Below, in pieces: positions 9,493-17,802 of a stretch of 23,309 bases of DNA. Each line of letters begins with the position of its first letter. Position 1 is the first letter of the stretch. Made by a program: the position numbers and the translations under genes. Origin of the DNA: Pleurobrachia bachei (taxonomy: Eukaryota; Ctenophora; Tentaculata; Cydippida; Pleurobrachiidae); contig AVPN01000255.1 in assembly GCA_000695325.1 (NCBI GenBank), positions 43,760 through 67,068 on the forward strand, given 5' to 3'. The notes below the pieces were generated by a model. That model was not told the DNA's origin. It did not search any database and saw only the letters and a list, made by a program, of their open reading frames with translations.

Positions 9493-11974
9493 ATTGAGGA
9501 GGATGAAGAGGAAGATGAGGATGAGGAGGATGAATACACAGAGACCAGTGAACCTAGCAGCACATTCAATAGTGTTGTTTGTGAGGCGATTGGAAATTAC
9601 AATGCAGCGGTAGGTTCAAATGATCTGGTTGCCATGGTAACAACTTAGCTACAACTGTAATAAGGCTGGTTGCCATAGTTACAGCAAAACTCTAAATATG
9701 TTTTGCCCTTCAGGAATCAGGAGATCTCTCAATTAAAAAGGGTGACAAGTTAGTGATCCGGAGCCAGCGAAGAGATGGGTGGTGGGAAGCTGAAAACCTG
9801 GAGACAGGACTAGTGGGTCTCATCCCCAGTAATTTTGTCAAGGTGACCAACTATGATGTACCTACAAGGAGGAGGAAGCAGGACACTGTGGAACGAGATG
9901 AGAAGTTTGAGAGATTGAGAAGTGGGCAAGTGTTGAATAGTGGATCTAGGCCTTCTACTATCTCTCAGTTCATGAAAGGTAACGAACAGTGTTGGAAAGT
10001 CTATCTTTGAACCAATAATTCAGACTTCACCCCCCTCCATCCCGATCTTTATTCTACTCTAACTTCCCTTTGTGTCCAAACTTCAATAGTTCAATGATCA
10101 ATATTCCCTCCAGAAAGCAGTTTGTATTTGTTGAGCACTTGGCTGCACCCCCGTCTCTCCATCACGTGTATATCCTTCAAAGATCTCCATTGGGATATGA
10201 GGAAGGGAAACATTGTCCCTGTTTCTGGGGTTAACAGGATTATAACCCTAAATGTTATCAGGAACCTTCCTCCACCTAAACCTAACGCTCAGATTGTTGC
10301 TCGACGGGTGGGTAATTCTGTCTTATGTATAAATTGCTTTTTTTATCTGTCTGACGTCTTTTTACATCACAGCCATGATCTGTGCTCACAACTAACAACT
10401 CCACTAATCCCCTAACCCATCTCCAGGTGCACATGGCGGTTACTACAAGGATGTCCGCCCAATCCATTCTCCTCAGTAACGCCCACACAGTACAGTGTAC
10501 GTGGGCCCCAACGGACCCCTCAACGTGGAGATTCCAAGGGTCCTCCGCTAGAGGGTCCCCCAGTGCATCATGGTACTCTCCTAAAGTTATCTGCAGGATC
10601 GAGTCCAGTGATGCCAACGTGGGAATTCTAATGGAGGTAGGTGTTTGGAGGAGAAGAATAAGGAGTGGTCTGCTACTATTGTACTGAACTTCATCTGATG
10701 ACCTGACCTACCAGGTGTGTTGTGTGTACAAGAATGGAGAAAATGGGGAGGTTGTTGAGGCTTGTGTTGGGTGGACCTTTGTACCCTTGTTCCTGAGTAA
10801 TGGAAATCTCGTACCAAATAAATCACAGGTAATATACCAAGGTGACCTTAGTTATAAGTTTCTGTGTCAGACAAAGTTATTGGATTATGATTTATTATCT
10901 ACTAATCTTTTTAGATGCAGTTTTGTTGACAATAATGAACCTTCAGGCAGTCCCGTTGTATGGTGGGGGAGCATTTGAACCGAACATTGAGATTGACGAT
11001 ACTTGGCAGAGCAAGAACACGTTTGGTCGAACTAAGAAACCCCAAATATCAATCAATATCAGCTCAATATCTCGCTTCAAACACAACGTAAATAACTTGC
11101 AACAAACCGCCACAGTCGACGAATTTAATAGGGTTTCGCAATCCACCATTATAATACAGCTTGGCCAAAGTATTTCTGTGTGCTGTCAGAAAGGGTCTAA
11201 CCCACCATGCTACCCCTCTATTCAGGTGGTTTCAACTCTGCCCAGTACAATCCTCACCTCAACCCTGAATATCAAGACAGTGTCCCTGTTTCGTCGTGTT
11301 ATTGGGGAGGTACTGCTGAAAGATAATGAGTCCTCTCAAAACGGTGTGAAGTTCAATCCAACTATTGCTCTCATGTTACAGGTACTGCGTGCAATTCAAT
11401 CTCACTGTTGCTCCCTCTTCCTCCCTCTCCCTCCATTCATCTCCCTCCCTACCACAACTCACTCCCCCTCCAGATGGCTGACCAGCCGGTACTGATGGAC
11501 CTCTTCAAAAGGTTCTACACTGAGAAGACGAGTGAGCTAAGGAGGGCAGATAAGGGAGATCCAAAGTACATGAGAAAACACTTGGAGGATGTGTTGAAGA
11601 ATCACATCTGGCCGGTATGTGTGGCATTGTACAACTATTTTAAGTCATAAACAGCTTTATTGTTTATCTTCCTAATTCTCCAAGTTTCACCGACTGTTTC
11701 AACTCATGTGGTTAGTGAACACTGAACTCCCTCCATTGTGTACCCTGTACCCTGTAACTAAAGATCCCCCTTTCAGGTTTTGGTTGGATCAGAACCACAG
11801 CTTGCTCACGATCTAGTAACAAGGGCTGAGATAGTGGAGAGATCTAACTTTGCAAGTGGAGTGGCGTCCCAGGGGGCACTGTCCCTGTTCATCAAAGAGG
11901 GTCCTCATGTGCCATTCGATGTATCCGAGTTGAGTTATGTGCCCCTTCACAGACAATACTTTGTAAACTTGTGA
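8626..11974 (+). CDS. NPHP1: Nephrocystin-1, complete gene
   Basis: Nephrocystin-1 is a scaffold of the ciliary transition zone and cell junctions. Exons: 8623-8742, 8855-9061, 9154-9256, 9485-9609, 9714-9978, 10114-10307, 10427-10636, 10715-10828, 10947-11087, 11226-11381, 11474-11614 and 11777-11974, all GT-AG with matching phases. From ATG 8626 they encode 656 residues (human about 732). Domain order fits the family: coiled coil (1-105), Asp/Glu-rich stretch (109-165), SH3 domain (about 174-230, with AIGNYNA, DGWWEAE and GLIPSNFV), then the nephrocystin homology region. Alignable landmarks in that region are FKDLHWDMRKGNI (human FRDLMWDATEGTI), HTVQCTWAPTDPSTW (human HTVRATWQPKKPKTW), RRVIGEVLLKDNES (human RQILGDVLLKDRMS) and the C-terminal PFDVSELSYVPL (human PFDLSEQTYDFL). 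An acceptor AG sits only 3 nt before the ATG (TTGTAG|GCCATG). Confidence 0.93.
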
Positions 11975-12175
11975 TGTGATTTTTGACAGAGAGAATATTG
12001 AAGGCGCCTGGTGTTGGACTCTCTCGGTGAAGGAGTCAGGGGTGAACGTCATGGAATTTGAATTGACCAGAGACATGAATGATGACAATGACGATTAAGA
12101 CAAAGTAAATCCTGTAAATATTGTGCATATTTATTATTTTTATTAACCAACAAATCCATGTGTTTTGGAACTTAA
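10070..12175. repeat. Diverged tandem duplication of the NPHP1 3' half, left copy
   Basis: Sequence from about 10070 (end of intron 6, GTGTCCAAACTTCAATAG) through exon 13 and the 3' UTR (TAAATATTGTGCATATTTAT near 12114) recurs at about 13229-15515. Exons align base for base with equal lengths. Introns have diverged strongly, with indels. Confidence 0.85.
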
Positions 12176-12764
12176 AGCGGTCAAAACTTCGTTGTTGGCA
12201 CATCTTGTCACAAAACAAGCCACACTTCGAGTGTTAAATGGAACGCGCGAGCTATGAGTTCAATGAAAAGTACATATTTCAGCACTCAGTGTTCACTTGC
12301 GCATGGAATAATAACTTAAATCCAACCTGTAAAATTTACCACAACTTTTAAAACTGAAACCTTTTTTCCTGAACATGTTTCTAACTTGCACCTTTCGGCT
12401 CCGATGTTCGACTGAGGGCTGAGGCCGGAGACCCCAGTGTCCGTTTGTGTCCGTTTGTTGATGCCATGACAAGTTACATAACTCACTCCGCAAGACAACA
12501 GTGACAAGTCACAACTTATTAGGGATCCCTATGCTACGCAATCTGTCCATTCTTCGGCTTACGCTTGCGGCTCGCATTCGGCCCTGTCAAGTATCTGAGC
12601 ATTGCTTTGTTTGGGATCGTCTTGTTCAGGAGTAGATGGTATGGTATGTTCGGGATCGCTTTGTTGAGGCTCTCCTTCAGGAGTAGCAGGTGATCTCTGG
12701 TCTTGTAATTGTATATTTGACAAGGAGAGTGTGTGTGTGTGGTTGTGTGTGCACGTGTGTATGT

Positions 12765-12808
<44 letters not shown>

Positions 12809-13271
12809 TTGTGTGTGCGTGAGCGTGCAAGAGGGAATGAGGGTGTATGTGTATGTTTTTGGAATTCTGTATAACTGTTTTTTAGAGGGTTTTTGGTGAA
12901 TGTTCAGTGAGGATGTGAGTCTGTGTCTGAGCATGTGTATTCCGCTATTTTATTTATTATTCATAATTAATTAACTTATTAACATATTAATCATTAATCA
13001 TTATTTATACTCTGTTTATCTCCCAGTATATCTACAGCCTATATTTTATATAGAATATCTGAAGTGGCTTAATCCTATTAACTTACAAAAAGAAGTGATA
13101 TGTATTGATGTAAATTGATACTAGATTTAATAATAATAATAAAAATCGCATTCCAGCGCAAAACGGTGTTGGGCATTCATTGCCTTATTCGTCTTTTGAG
13201 ATTGAACCCCTAATATCACCTGATCATTCGTGTCCAAACTTCAATAGTTCAATGATCAATATTCCCTCCAG
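11975..13271. other. NPHP1 3' UTR and low-complexity spacer
   Basis: The spacer begins with the NPHP1 3' UTR (to about 12175). Next come two imperfect GGGATCG...CAGGAGTAG repeats near 12611-12690, a TG microsatellite, and an A/T-rich stretch (about 12945-13145) with TAATAATAATAATAA. From about 13229 it is the duplicated end of NPHP1 intron 6. No exon is recognised, and open frames across the TG tract are low-complexity artefacts. Confidence 0.6.
12729..12835. repeat. TG/GT microsatellite
   Basis: Imperfect (GT)n with a clean core at about 12769-12803, lying between the two NPHP1 3' halves. It matters mainly as a place where assembly or recombination could slip. Confidence 0.9.
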
Positions 13272-15515
13272 AAAGCAGTCTGTACTTGTTGAGCACATGG
13301 TTGCACCCCCGTCTCTCCATCACCTGTATATCCTTCAAAGATCTCCATTGGGATATGAGGAAGGGGAACATTGTTCCTGTTTCTGGAATTAACAGGATTA
13401 TAACCCTAAATGTTATCAGGAACCTTCCTCCACCTAAACCTAACGCTCAGATTGTTGCTAGACGGGTAGGTGTTTCTGTTTGTCTGTCAGTACTATACTA
13501 GTAGAGTGAGCCATTCCATATTTGTCTGTCTGTCTCCTACAAATTGCTGTCGTATCTGTATGACGTCTGTTTCCATTAAAATCTTTACACCTCATGATCT
13601 GTACTCACAACAACTCCACTAATCCCACCTATTTCTAATACCCTGACCCATCCCCAGGTACACATGGCGGTTACTACGCGGATGTCAGCTCAGTCCATCC
13701 TGCTCAGTAACGCCCACACAGTACAATGCACGTGGGCCCCAACGGACCCGTCTACATGGCGGTTCCAAGGGTCCTCCGCTAGAGGGTCACCTAGTACCTC
13801 CTGGTACTCTCCTAAAGTTATCTGTAGGATCGAATCCAGCGATGCCAACGTGGGAATTCTAATGGAGGTAGGTGGGAGGAGAAGGGGCCACTAAGGGTCA
13901 CTTAATTAGTGATTTGTAGTTTTTGCATACGAGTGATCTGCTAATTTTGTACTGAACTGAAAACCCGACCCAGGTGTGTTGTGTGTACAAGAACGGAGAG
14001 AACGGGGAGGTCGTTGAAGCCTGTGTAGGGTGGACCTTTGTACCCCTGTTCCTGAGTAATGGAAATCTCGTACCAAATAAATCACAGGTAATACAGAGGT
14101 AACCATAGTCATCATTTTCTGAATTCTGTATGATACAAAGTTATCGTTATCTGCTAATTAGATTCAGTTTTGTTGACAGTAATGTTCTTGCAGGCAGTTC
14201 CGTTGTATGGTGGGGGAGCATTTGAACCGAACATTGAGATTGATGATACTTGGCAGAGCAAAAACACTTTTGGTCGAACTAAAAAACCCCAAATATCAAT
14301 CAATATCAGCTCAATATCTCGCTTCAAACACAACGTAAATAGCTTTTTAAACTTGAGTAAAATTTGTAACTATTTTACTACCGCCGGCTTGCCTATTGAT
14401 ATATCTTGTGTGGGCTATCAGAAAGGGTCTAACTCACCATGCTACCCTCTTTACAACTCAGGTGGTTTCAACTCTACCCAGCACAATCCTGACCTCAACC
14501 CTGAATATCAAGACAGTGTCCCTGTTTCGTCGTGTTATTGGGGAAGTCCTGCTGAAAGATAATGAGTCATCTCAAAACGGTGTGAAGTTCAACCCAACTA
14601 TTGCTCTCATGTTACAGGTACTAGCGATCCACTCTCACTACTATTTTATACCGTCATTCAAAAACATGTATCTCTCACTTTTGCTCCCCCTTGCTCCATC
14701 TTGCTCCGTCCCTTTATCTCCCTCTCTAGCCCTATCTAATACCCCTTTTTATTTCCCCCTTACCACAACTCCCTCCCCCTCCAGATGGCTGACCAGCCGG
14801 TATTGATGGACCTATTCAAGCGGTTCTACACTGAGAAGACAAGTGAACTAAGAAGGGCAGACAAGGGAGATCCAAAGTACATGAGAAAACACCTAGAGGA
14901 TGTGTTGAAGAATCACATCTGGCCGGTATGTGGTGAAACTCTTTTCCTTGCCCTCCTTACCTCTCCCTCTTGTTCCAACTATGTGCATTATGAACCCTCT
15001 CCTGTCTCTCTCGTGTACCCTGTAACCCTTTAACTAAACCCTCCCCCTACTTTCAGGTGTTGGTTGGATCAGAACCCCAGCTTGCACACGATCTGGTAAC
15101 CAGGGCTGAGATCATAGAGAGATCAAACTTTGCTAGTGGGGTGGCGTCCCAGGGAGCACTGTCTCTGTTTATCAAAGAGGGGCCTCATGTGCCATTTGAC
15201 GTGTCGGAGTTGAGTTATGTGCCCCTTCACAGACAATACTTTGTGAACTTGTGATGTGATGTTTGACAGAGAGAAGATTGGCAACTTGCAATCCTTGTTA
15301 TGTATTGGACTCACTTGGTCAGGGGATGGGGGAAGACACGGAATGTGAATTGACCAGAGACATGATTGTTACTTTCGTAACCCTCGCTCCGCGTAGCAAT
15401 CTGACAAAGATATGAATGATGACAATGACAATTGAGACGAAATATCATCCTGTAAATATTGTGCATATTTATAATTTTTATTAACCAGCAAATCCGAGAT
15501 GTGTTTTGGAACATT
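13229..15515. repeat. Diverged tandem duplication of the NPHP1 3' half, right copy
   Basis: Partner of about 10070-12175. Similarity ends near 15515 in the shared 3' flank (TGTGTTTTGGAAC), just before the 238-bp repeats begin. It is clearly older than the near-identical MED1 and NPHP1 5' duplications. Confidence 0.85.
13272..15254 (+). CDS. NPHP1: Second NPHP1 3' half (exons 7'-13'), no N-terminal domains
   Basis: Exons 13272-13465, 13658-13867, 13974-14087, 14194-14334, 14462-14617, 14785-14925 and 15057-15254 have exactly the lengths and phases of NPHP1 exons 7-13 (194, 210, 114, 141, 156, 141, 198 nt). Every splice border is intact and there are no internal stops. They encode the nephrocystin homology region and the same C-terminus (HRQYFVNL). 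Coiled coil, acidic region and SH3 are absent. In the exons compared, substitutions are nearly all silent; the amino-acid changes seen are conservative (Val/Ile in exons 7 and 13, Ala/Thr in exon 8). There is no in-frame ATG before the first exon. Exon 7' has the same acceptor and phase as exon 7, so it could serve as an alternative 3' cassette for exons 1-6, or be translated from an internal Met if it is capped separately. Confidence 0.85.
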
Positions 15516-15527
15516 GTAAACGGGGCA

Positions 15528-15765
15528 CTGTTAGAGAAGCCCGATCACTAACAAAACCACTAACAAAACCACTAACAAAACTACTAATAAAACCGCTAAC
15601 AAAAGTGCTTACATAAGTGCTAACAAAAGCACTAATAAAAGTGCTAACAAAAGTGCTAACAAAACCACTTACAAAACCACTAACAAATTTCAATGATGGT
15701 GATGTATATGTGACACTATACGGAACATGTGATTCGGGAGAACCTTATTAGCAGCAGGAGACGGT
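15528..15765. repeat. 238-bp tandem repeat with 12-bp minisatellite, unit 1
   Basis: Starts CTGTTAGAGAAGCCCGATC. It contains about twelve 12-bp units of the type CACTAACAAAAC with CAC/GTG variants (about 15546-15687), then unique sequence ending GCAGCAGGAGACGGT. On the minus strand the minisatellite reads as an FVSG/FVST four-residue repeat, which I take to be incidental. Confidence 0.93.
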
Positions 15766-16003
15766 CTGTTAGAGAAGCCCGATCACTAACAAAACCACTA
15801 ACAAAACCACTAACAAAACTACTAATAAAACCGCTAACAAAAGTGCTTACATAAGTGCTAACAAAAGCACTAATAAAAGTGCTAACAAAAGTGCTAACAA
15901 AACCACTTACAAAACCACTAACAAATTTCAATGATGGTGATGTATATGTGACACTATACGGAACATGTGATTCGGGAGAACCTTATTAGCAGCAGGAGAC
16001 GGT
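15766..16003. repeat. 238-bp tandem repeat with 12-bp minisatellite, unit 2
   Basis: Copy of 15528-15765, with the minisatellite at about 15784-15925. It ends within 1-2 bases of the start of the 5S array, so the two repeat families abut directly. Confidence 0.93.
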
Positions 16004-16092
16004 TCTTCTTTCTTCAAATTACACGTCTCCCGATATATACTGAATTTGCGGAGGGAAACTCTCATAATTGAATGCTAATACAGCCTCATACA

Positions 16093-16107
16093 CACTCTCT
16101 GAGAGTG
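16093..16107. other. Hairpin downstream of the SL-like gene (copies at 16843 and 17593)
   Basis: CACTCTC-T-GAGAGTG, a perfect 7-bp inverted repeat about 75 nt past SL hairpin III on the minus strand. It could take part in 3'-end formation or be incidental. Confidence 0.35.
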
Positions 16108-16181
16108 AGGGAAACATCACACAACACACATGACGACACACAGAACACAGCAGTCAGTTTGTTATTATTTTCGATTTATTA

Positions 16182-16302
16182 TTGCCCTCCCGATGGGAAG
16201 GCAGACCAAAAGGAAGTGTTACCGGCCTCCGAAGAGAGCCAGTTGAACACTAGAACTCAGCTTACCTCAAATTAATTTGTTTAAAGTAGTGTTGAAAAGT
16301 TT
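16182..16302 (-). ncRNA. Candidate spliced-leader RNA gene, copy 1
   Basis: Read on the minus strand, an exon of up to 37 nt (16302-16266) ends ...AATTAATTTGAG and is followed by a good 5' splice site, GTAAGC. Hairpin II (16251-16215) follows: AGUGUU/AACACU and ACUGGC/GCCGGU stems capped by CUC-UUCG-GAG. A single-stranded UCCUUUUGGUCU (16214-16203) comes next, in the place where SL RNAs carry the Sm site, though it is a poor match to AAUUUUUGG. Hairpin III is GCCUUCCC-AUC-GGGAGGGC (16202-16184). AACUU near the 5' end can pair with GAGUU after the donor, giving a stem I around the splice site. A leader, donor, two hairpins and a total near 120 nt is SL RNA architecture, and linkage of SL genes to 5S repeats is known in nematodes and other groups. 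Confidence 0.6.
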
Positions 16303-16409
16303 GAAACTGCTGATGGAGTCTCGGACCTCCCTCCCATCCCCCAGTACGCCACGAGTCACGTGTAGGTGGCCTTTCCGAATATGGAATAATTCAACTACGA
16401 GCAGCGTAC

Positions 16410-16428
16410 CACGTGACCCGGTCACGTG
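16410..16428. promoter_or_regulatory. CACGTG inverted repeat (copy at 17160-17178)
   Basis: CACGTGACC, one base, GGTCACGTG: a perfect 9+1+9 inverted repeat containing two E-box cores. A third CACGTG lies at 16357-16362 (17107-17112). The inverted repeat is about 108-126 nt upstream of the SL-like leader and about 175 nt beyond the 5S terminator, so it is more likely an SL promoter element than part of the 5S gene. Confidence 0.4.
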
Positions 16429-16601
16429 ATCTAATAAGCTCTACCAGTTCTGCTGCAGCAGCAGTAACTCCTCACAAAACTGTGAGATTCTCACAGAGAG
16501 ATTCAAGCTGTCAGAGTCACCAAAATGACCTAGAAATTCACCTAAAAAGTCACCAAAAATGTGGGTGACCTTATTGATTAATTTGCCAAAAAAGTTGAAA
16601 A

Positions 16602-16721
16602 AAGGATACTGCACCGGGGATTCCCAGGCGGTCACCCATCCAAGTACTAACCCGGCCTGCGGTTGTTTAACTTCCGAGATCGAACGAGATCGGGTGCATT
16701 CAACCGAGTATGGCCGTATCC
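16602..16721 (-). rRNA. 5S ribosomal RNA, copy 1
   Basis: The minus strand begins GGATACGGCCATACTCGG and ends GGTGCAGTATCC followed by a T-run. GGATAC pairs with GTATCC to form helix I. The Pol III internal control elements are recognisable: an A-box-like GAAGTTAAACAACC and a C-box-like TAGTACTTGGATGGGTGACC. Length is about 118-120 nt, normal for 5S. The TTTTTT terminator is at 16603-16598, with a second T-run just after. Confidence 0.97.
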
Positions 16722-16744
16722 GACATTCATCAATTCCGAGCGCC

Positions 16745-16751
16745 TTTATAC
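16745..16751 (-). promoter_or_regulatory. TATA box upstream of 5S copy 1
   Basis: TATAAAG on the minus strand ends about 24 nt before the 5S start, the spacing seen for upstream TATA elements that assist 5S transcription in some invertebrates. Confidence 0.6.
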
Positions 16752-16931
16752 CTTCTTCTTTCTTCAAATTACACGTCTCCCGATATATACTGAATTTGCG
16801 GAGGGAAACTCTCATAATTGAATGCTAATACAGCCTCATACACACTCTCTGAGAGTGAGGGAAACATCACACAACACACATGACGACACACAGAACACAG
16901 CAGTCAGTTTGTTATTATTTTCGATTTATTA

Positions 16932-17052
16932 TTGCCCTCCCGATGGGAAGGCAGACCAAAAGGAAGTGTTACCGGCCTCCGAAGAGAGCCAGTTGAACAC
17001 TAGAACTCAGCTTACCTCAAATTAATTTGTTTAAAGTAGTGTTGAAAAGTTT
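16932..17052 (-). ncRNA. Candidate spliced-leader RNA gene, copy 2
   Basis: Identical to copy 1 at +750: leader 17052-17016, donor GTAAGC from 17015, hairpin II 17001-16965, hairpin III 16952-16934. Confidence 0.6.
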
Positions 17053-17351
17053 GAAACTGCTGATGGAGTCTCGGACCTCCCTCCCATCCCCCAGTACGCC
17101 ACGAGTCACGTGTAGGTGGCCTTTCCGAATATGGAATAATTCAACTACGAGCAGCGTACCACGTGACCCGGTCACGTGATCTAATAAGCTCTACCAGTTC
17201 TGCTGCAGCAGCAGTAACTCCTCACAAAACTGTGAGATTCTCACAGAGAGATTCAAGCTGTCAGAGTCACCAAAATGACCTAGAAATTCACCTAAAAAGT
17301 CACCAAAAATGTGGGTGACCTTATTGATTAATTTGCCAAAAAAGTTGAAAA

Positions 17352-17471
17352 AAGGATACTGCACCGGGGATTCCCAGGCGGTCACCCATCCAAGTACTAA
17401 CCCGGCCTGCGGTTGTTTAACTTCCGAGATCGAACGAGATCGGGTGCATTCAACCGAGTATGGCCGTATCC
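17352..17471 (-). rRNA. 5S ribosomal RNA, copy 2
   Basis: Same as copy 1, shifted by 750 bp, with the same terminator and upstream TATA box. No difference from copy 1 is seen. Confidence 0.97.
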
Positions 17472-17494
17472 GACATTCATCAATTCCGAGCGCC

Positions 17495-17501
17495 TTTATA
17501 C
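17495..17501 (-). promoter_or_regulatory. TATA box upstream of 5S copy 2
   Basis: Same TATAAAG at the same distance from the second 5S gene. At the left edge of the array (near 16003) the corresponding TATA is missing because the unit starts after it. Confidence 0.6.
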
Positions 17502-17502
17502 C

Positions 17503-17802
17503 TTCTTCTTTCTTCAAATTACACGTCTCCCGATATATACTGAATTTGCGGAGGGAAACTCTCATAATTGAATGCTAATACAGCCTCATACACACTCTCT
17601 GAGAGTGAGGGAAACATCACACAACACACATGACGACACACAGAACACAGCAGTCAGTTTGTTATTATTTTCGATTTATTATCGCCCTCCCGATGGGAAG
17701 GCAGACCAAAAGGAAGTGTTACCGGCCTCCGAAGAGAGCCAGTTGAACACTAGGGGTTGCCGCACCTCAAATTAATTTGTTTAAAGTAGTGTTGAAAAGT
17801 TT
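17503..17802. repeat. 5S rDNA/SL-like repeat, partial unit 3
   Basis: Follows the unit 1/2 sequence to 17755. A 10-bp block (17756-17765) is then completely different, and identity resumes up to about 17802, the presumed 5' end of the SL-like exon. It contains no 5S gene. The receptor gene reads out of unique sequence into this edge. Confidence 0.88.
17682..17802 (-). pseudogene. SL-like copy 3 with destroyed splice donor
   Basis: Leader sequence 17802-17766 and both hairpins (17751-17715 and 17702-17684) are preserved. The ten bases after GAGGT (AAGCTGAGTT in copies 1-2) are replaced by GCGGCAACCC. This removes the GTAAGC donor and the stem I partner, so it could not act as a leader donor. 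The same bases are read as the C-terminal codons and stop of the receptor gene. Confidence 0.55.

Larger units (their letters stand above)
16003..16752. repeat. 5S rDNA/SL-like repeat, unit 1 (750 bp)
   Basis: First full unit of a 750-bp direct repeat (16003-16752, 16753-17502, and a partial third from 17503). Read on the minus strand, each full unit has a TATA box, the 5S rRNA gene and its T-run, a CACGTG inverted repeat, the SL-like gene, then a short hairpin (16093-16107). The two full units look identical by eye. Confidence 0.95.
16753..17502. repeat. 5S rDNA/SL-like repeat, unit 2 (750 bp)
   Basis: Second full unit with the same content as unit 1, offset by exactly 750 bp. Confidence 0.95.

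Noticed and set aside
10842-11495. Unspliced 217-codon plus-strand frame
   Set aside because: It runs through introns between NPHP1 exons 9-12. The spliced model matches family landmarks and keeps phase at every border.
12534-12934. Minus-strand His/Thr repeat frames
   Set aside because: Artefact of the TG microsatellite.
15481-15931. Minus-strand FVSG/FVST repeat proteins
   Set aside because: They are translations of a 12-bp minisatellite, with no start context, no homology and duplicated non-coding flanks.
15528-16003. CRISPR-like array
   Set aside because: The 12-bp units are contiguous with no spacers, and the genome is animal.
16257-16270. Plus-strand CTTACCT as a U1 snRNA 5' end
   Set aside because: Downstream sequence has none of the U1 stem-loops. 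The same bases read on the other strand as a splice donor (GAG|GTAAGC).
16441-16828. Open frames of 124 and 89 codons over the 5S gene, repeated at +750
   Set aside because: They overlap the 5S rRNA on both strands and show no protein-family resemblance.
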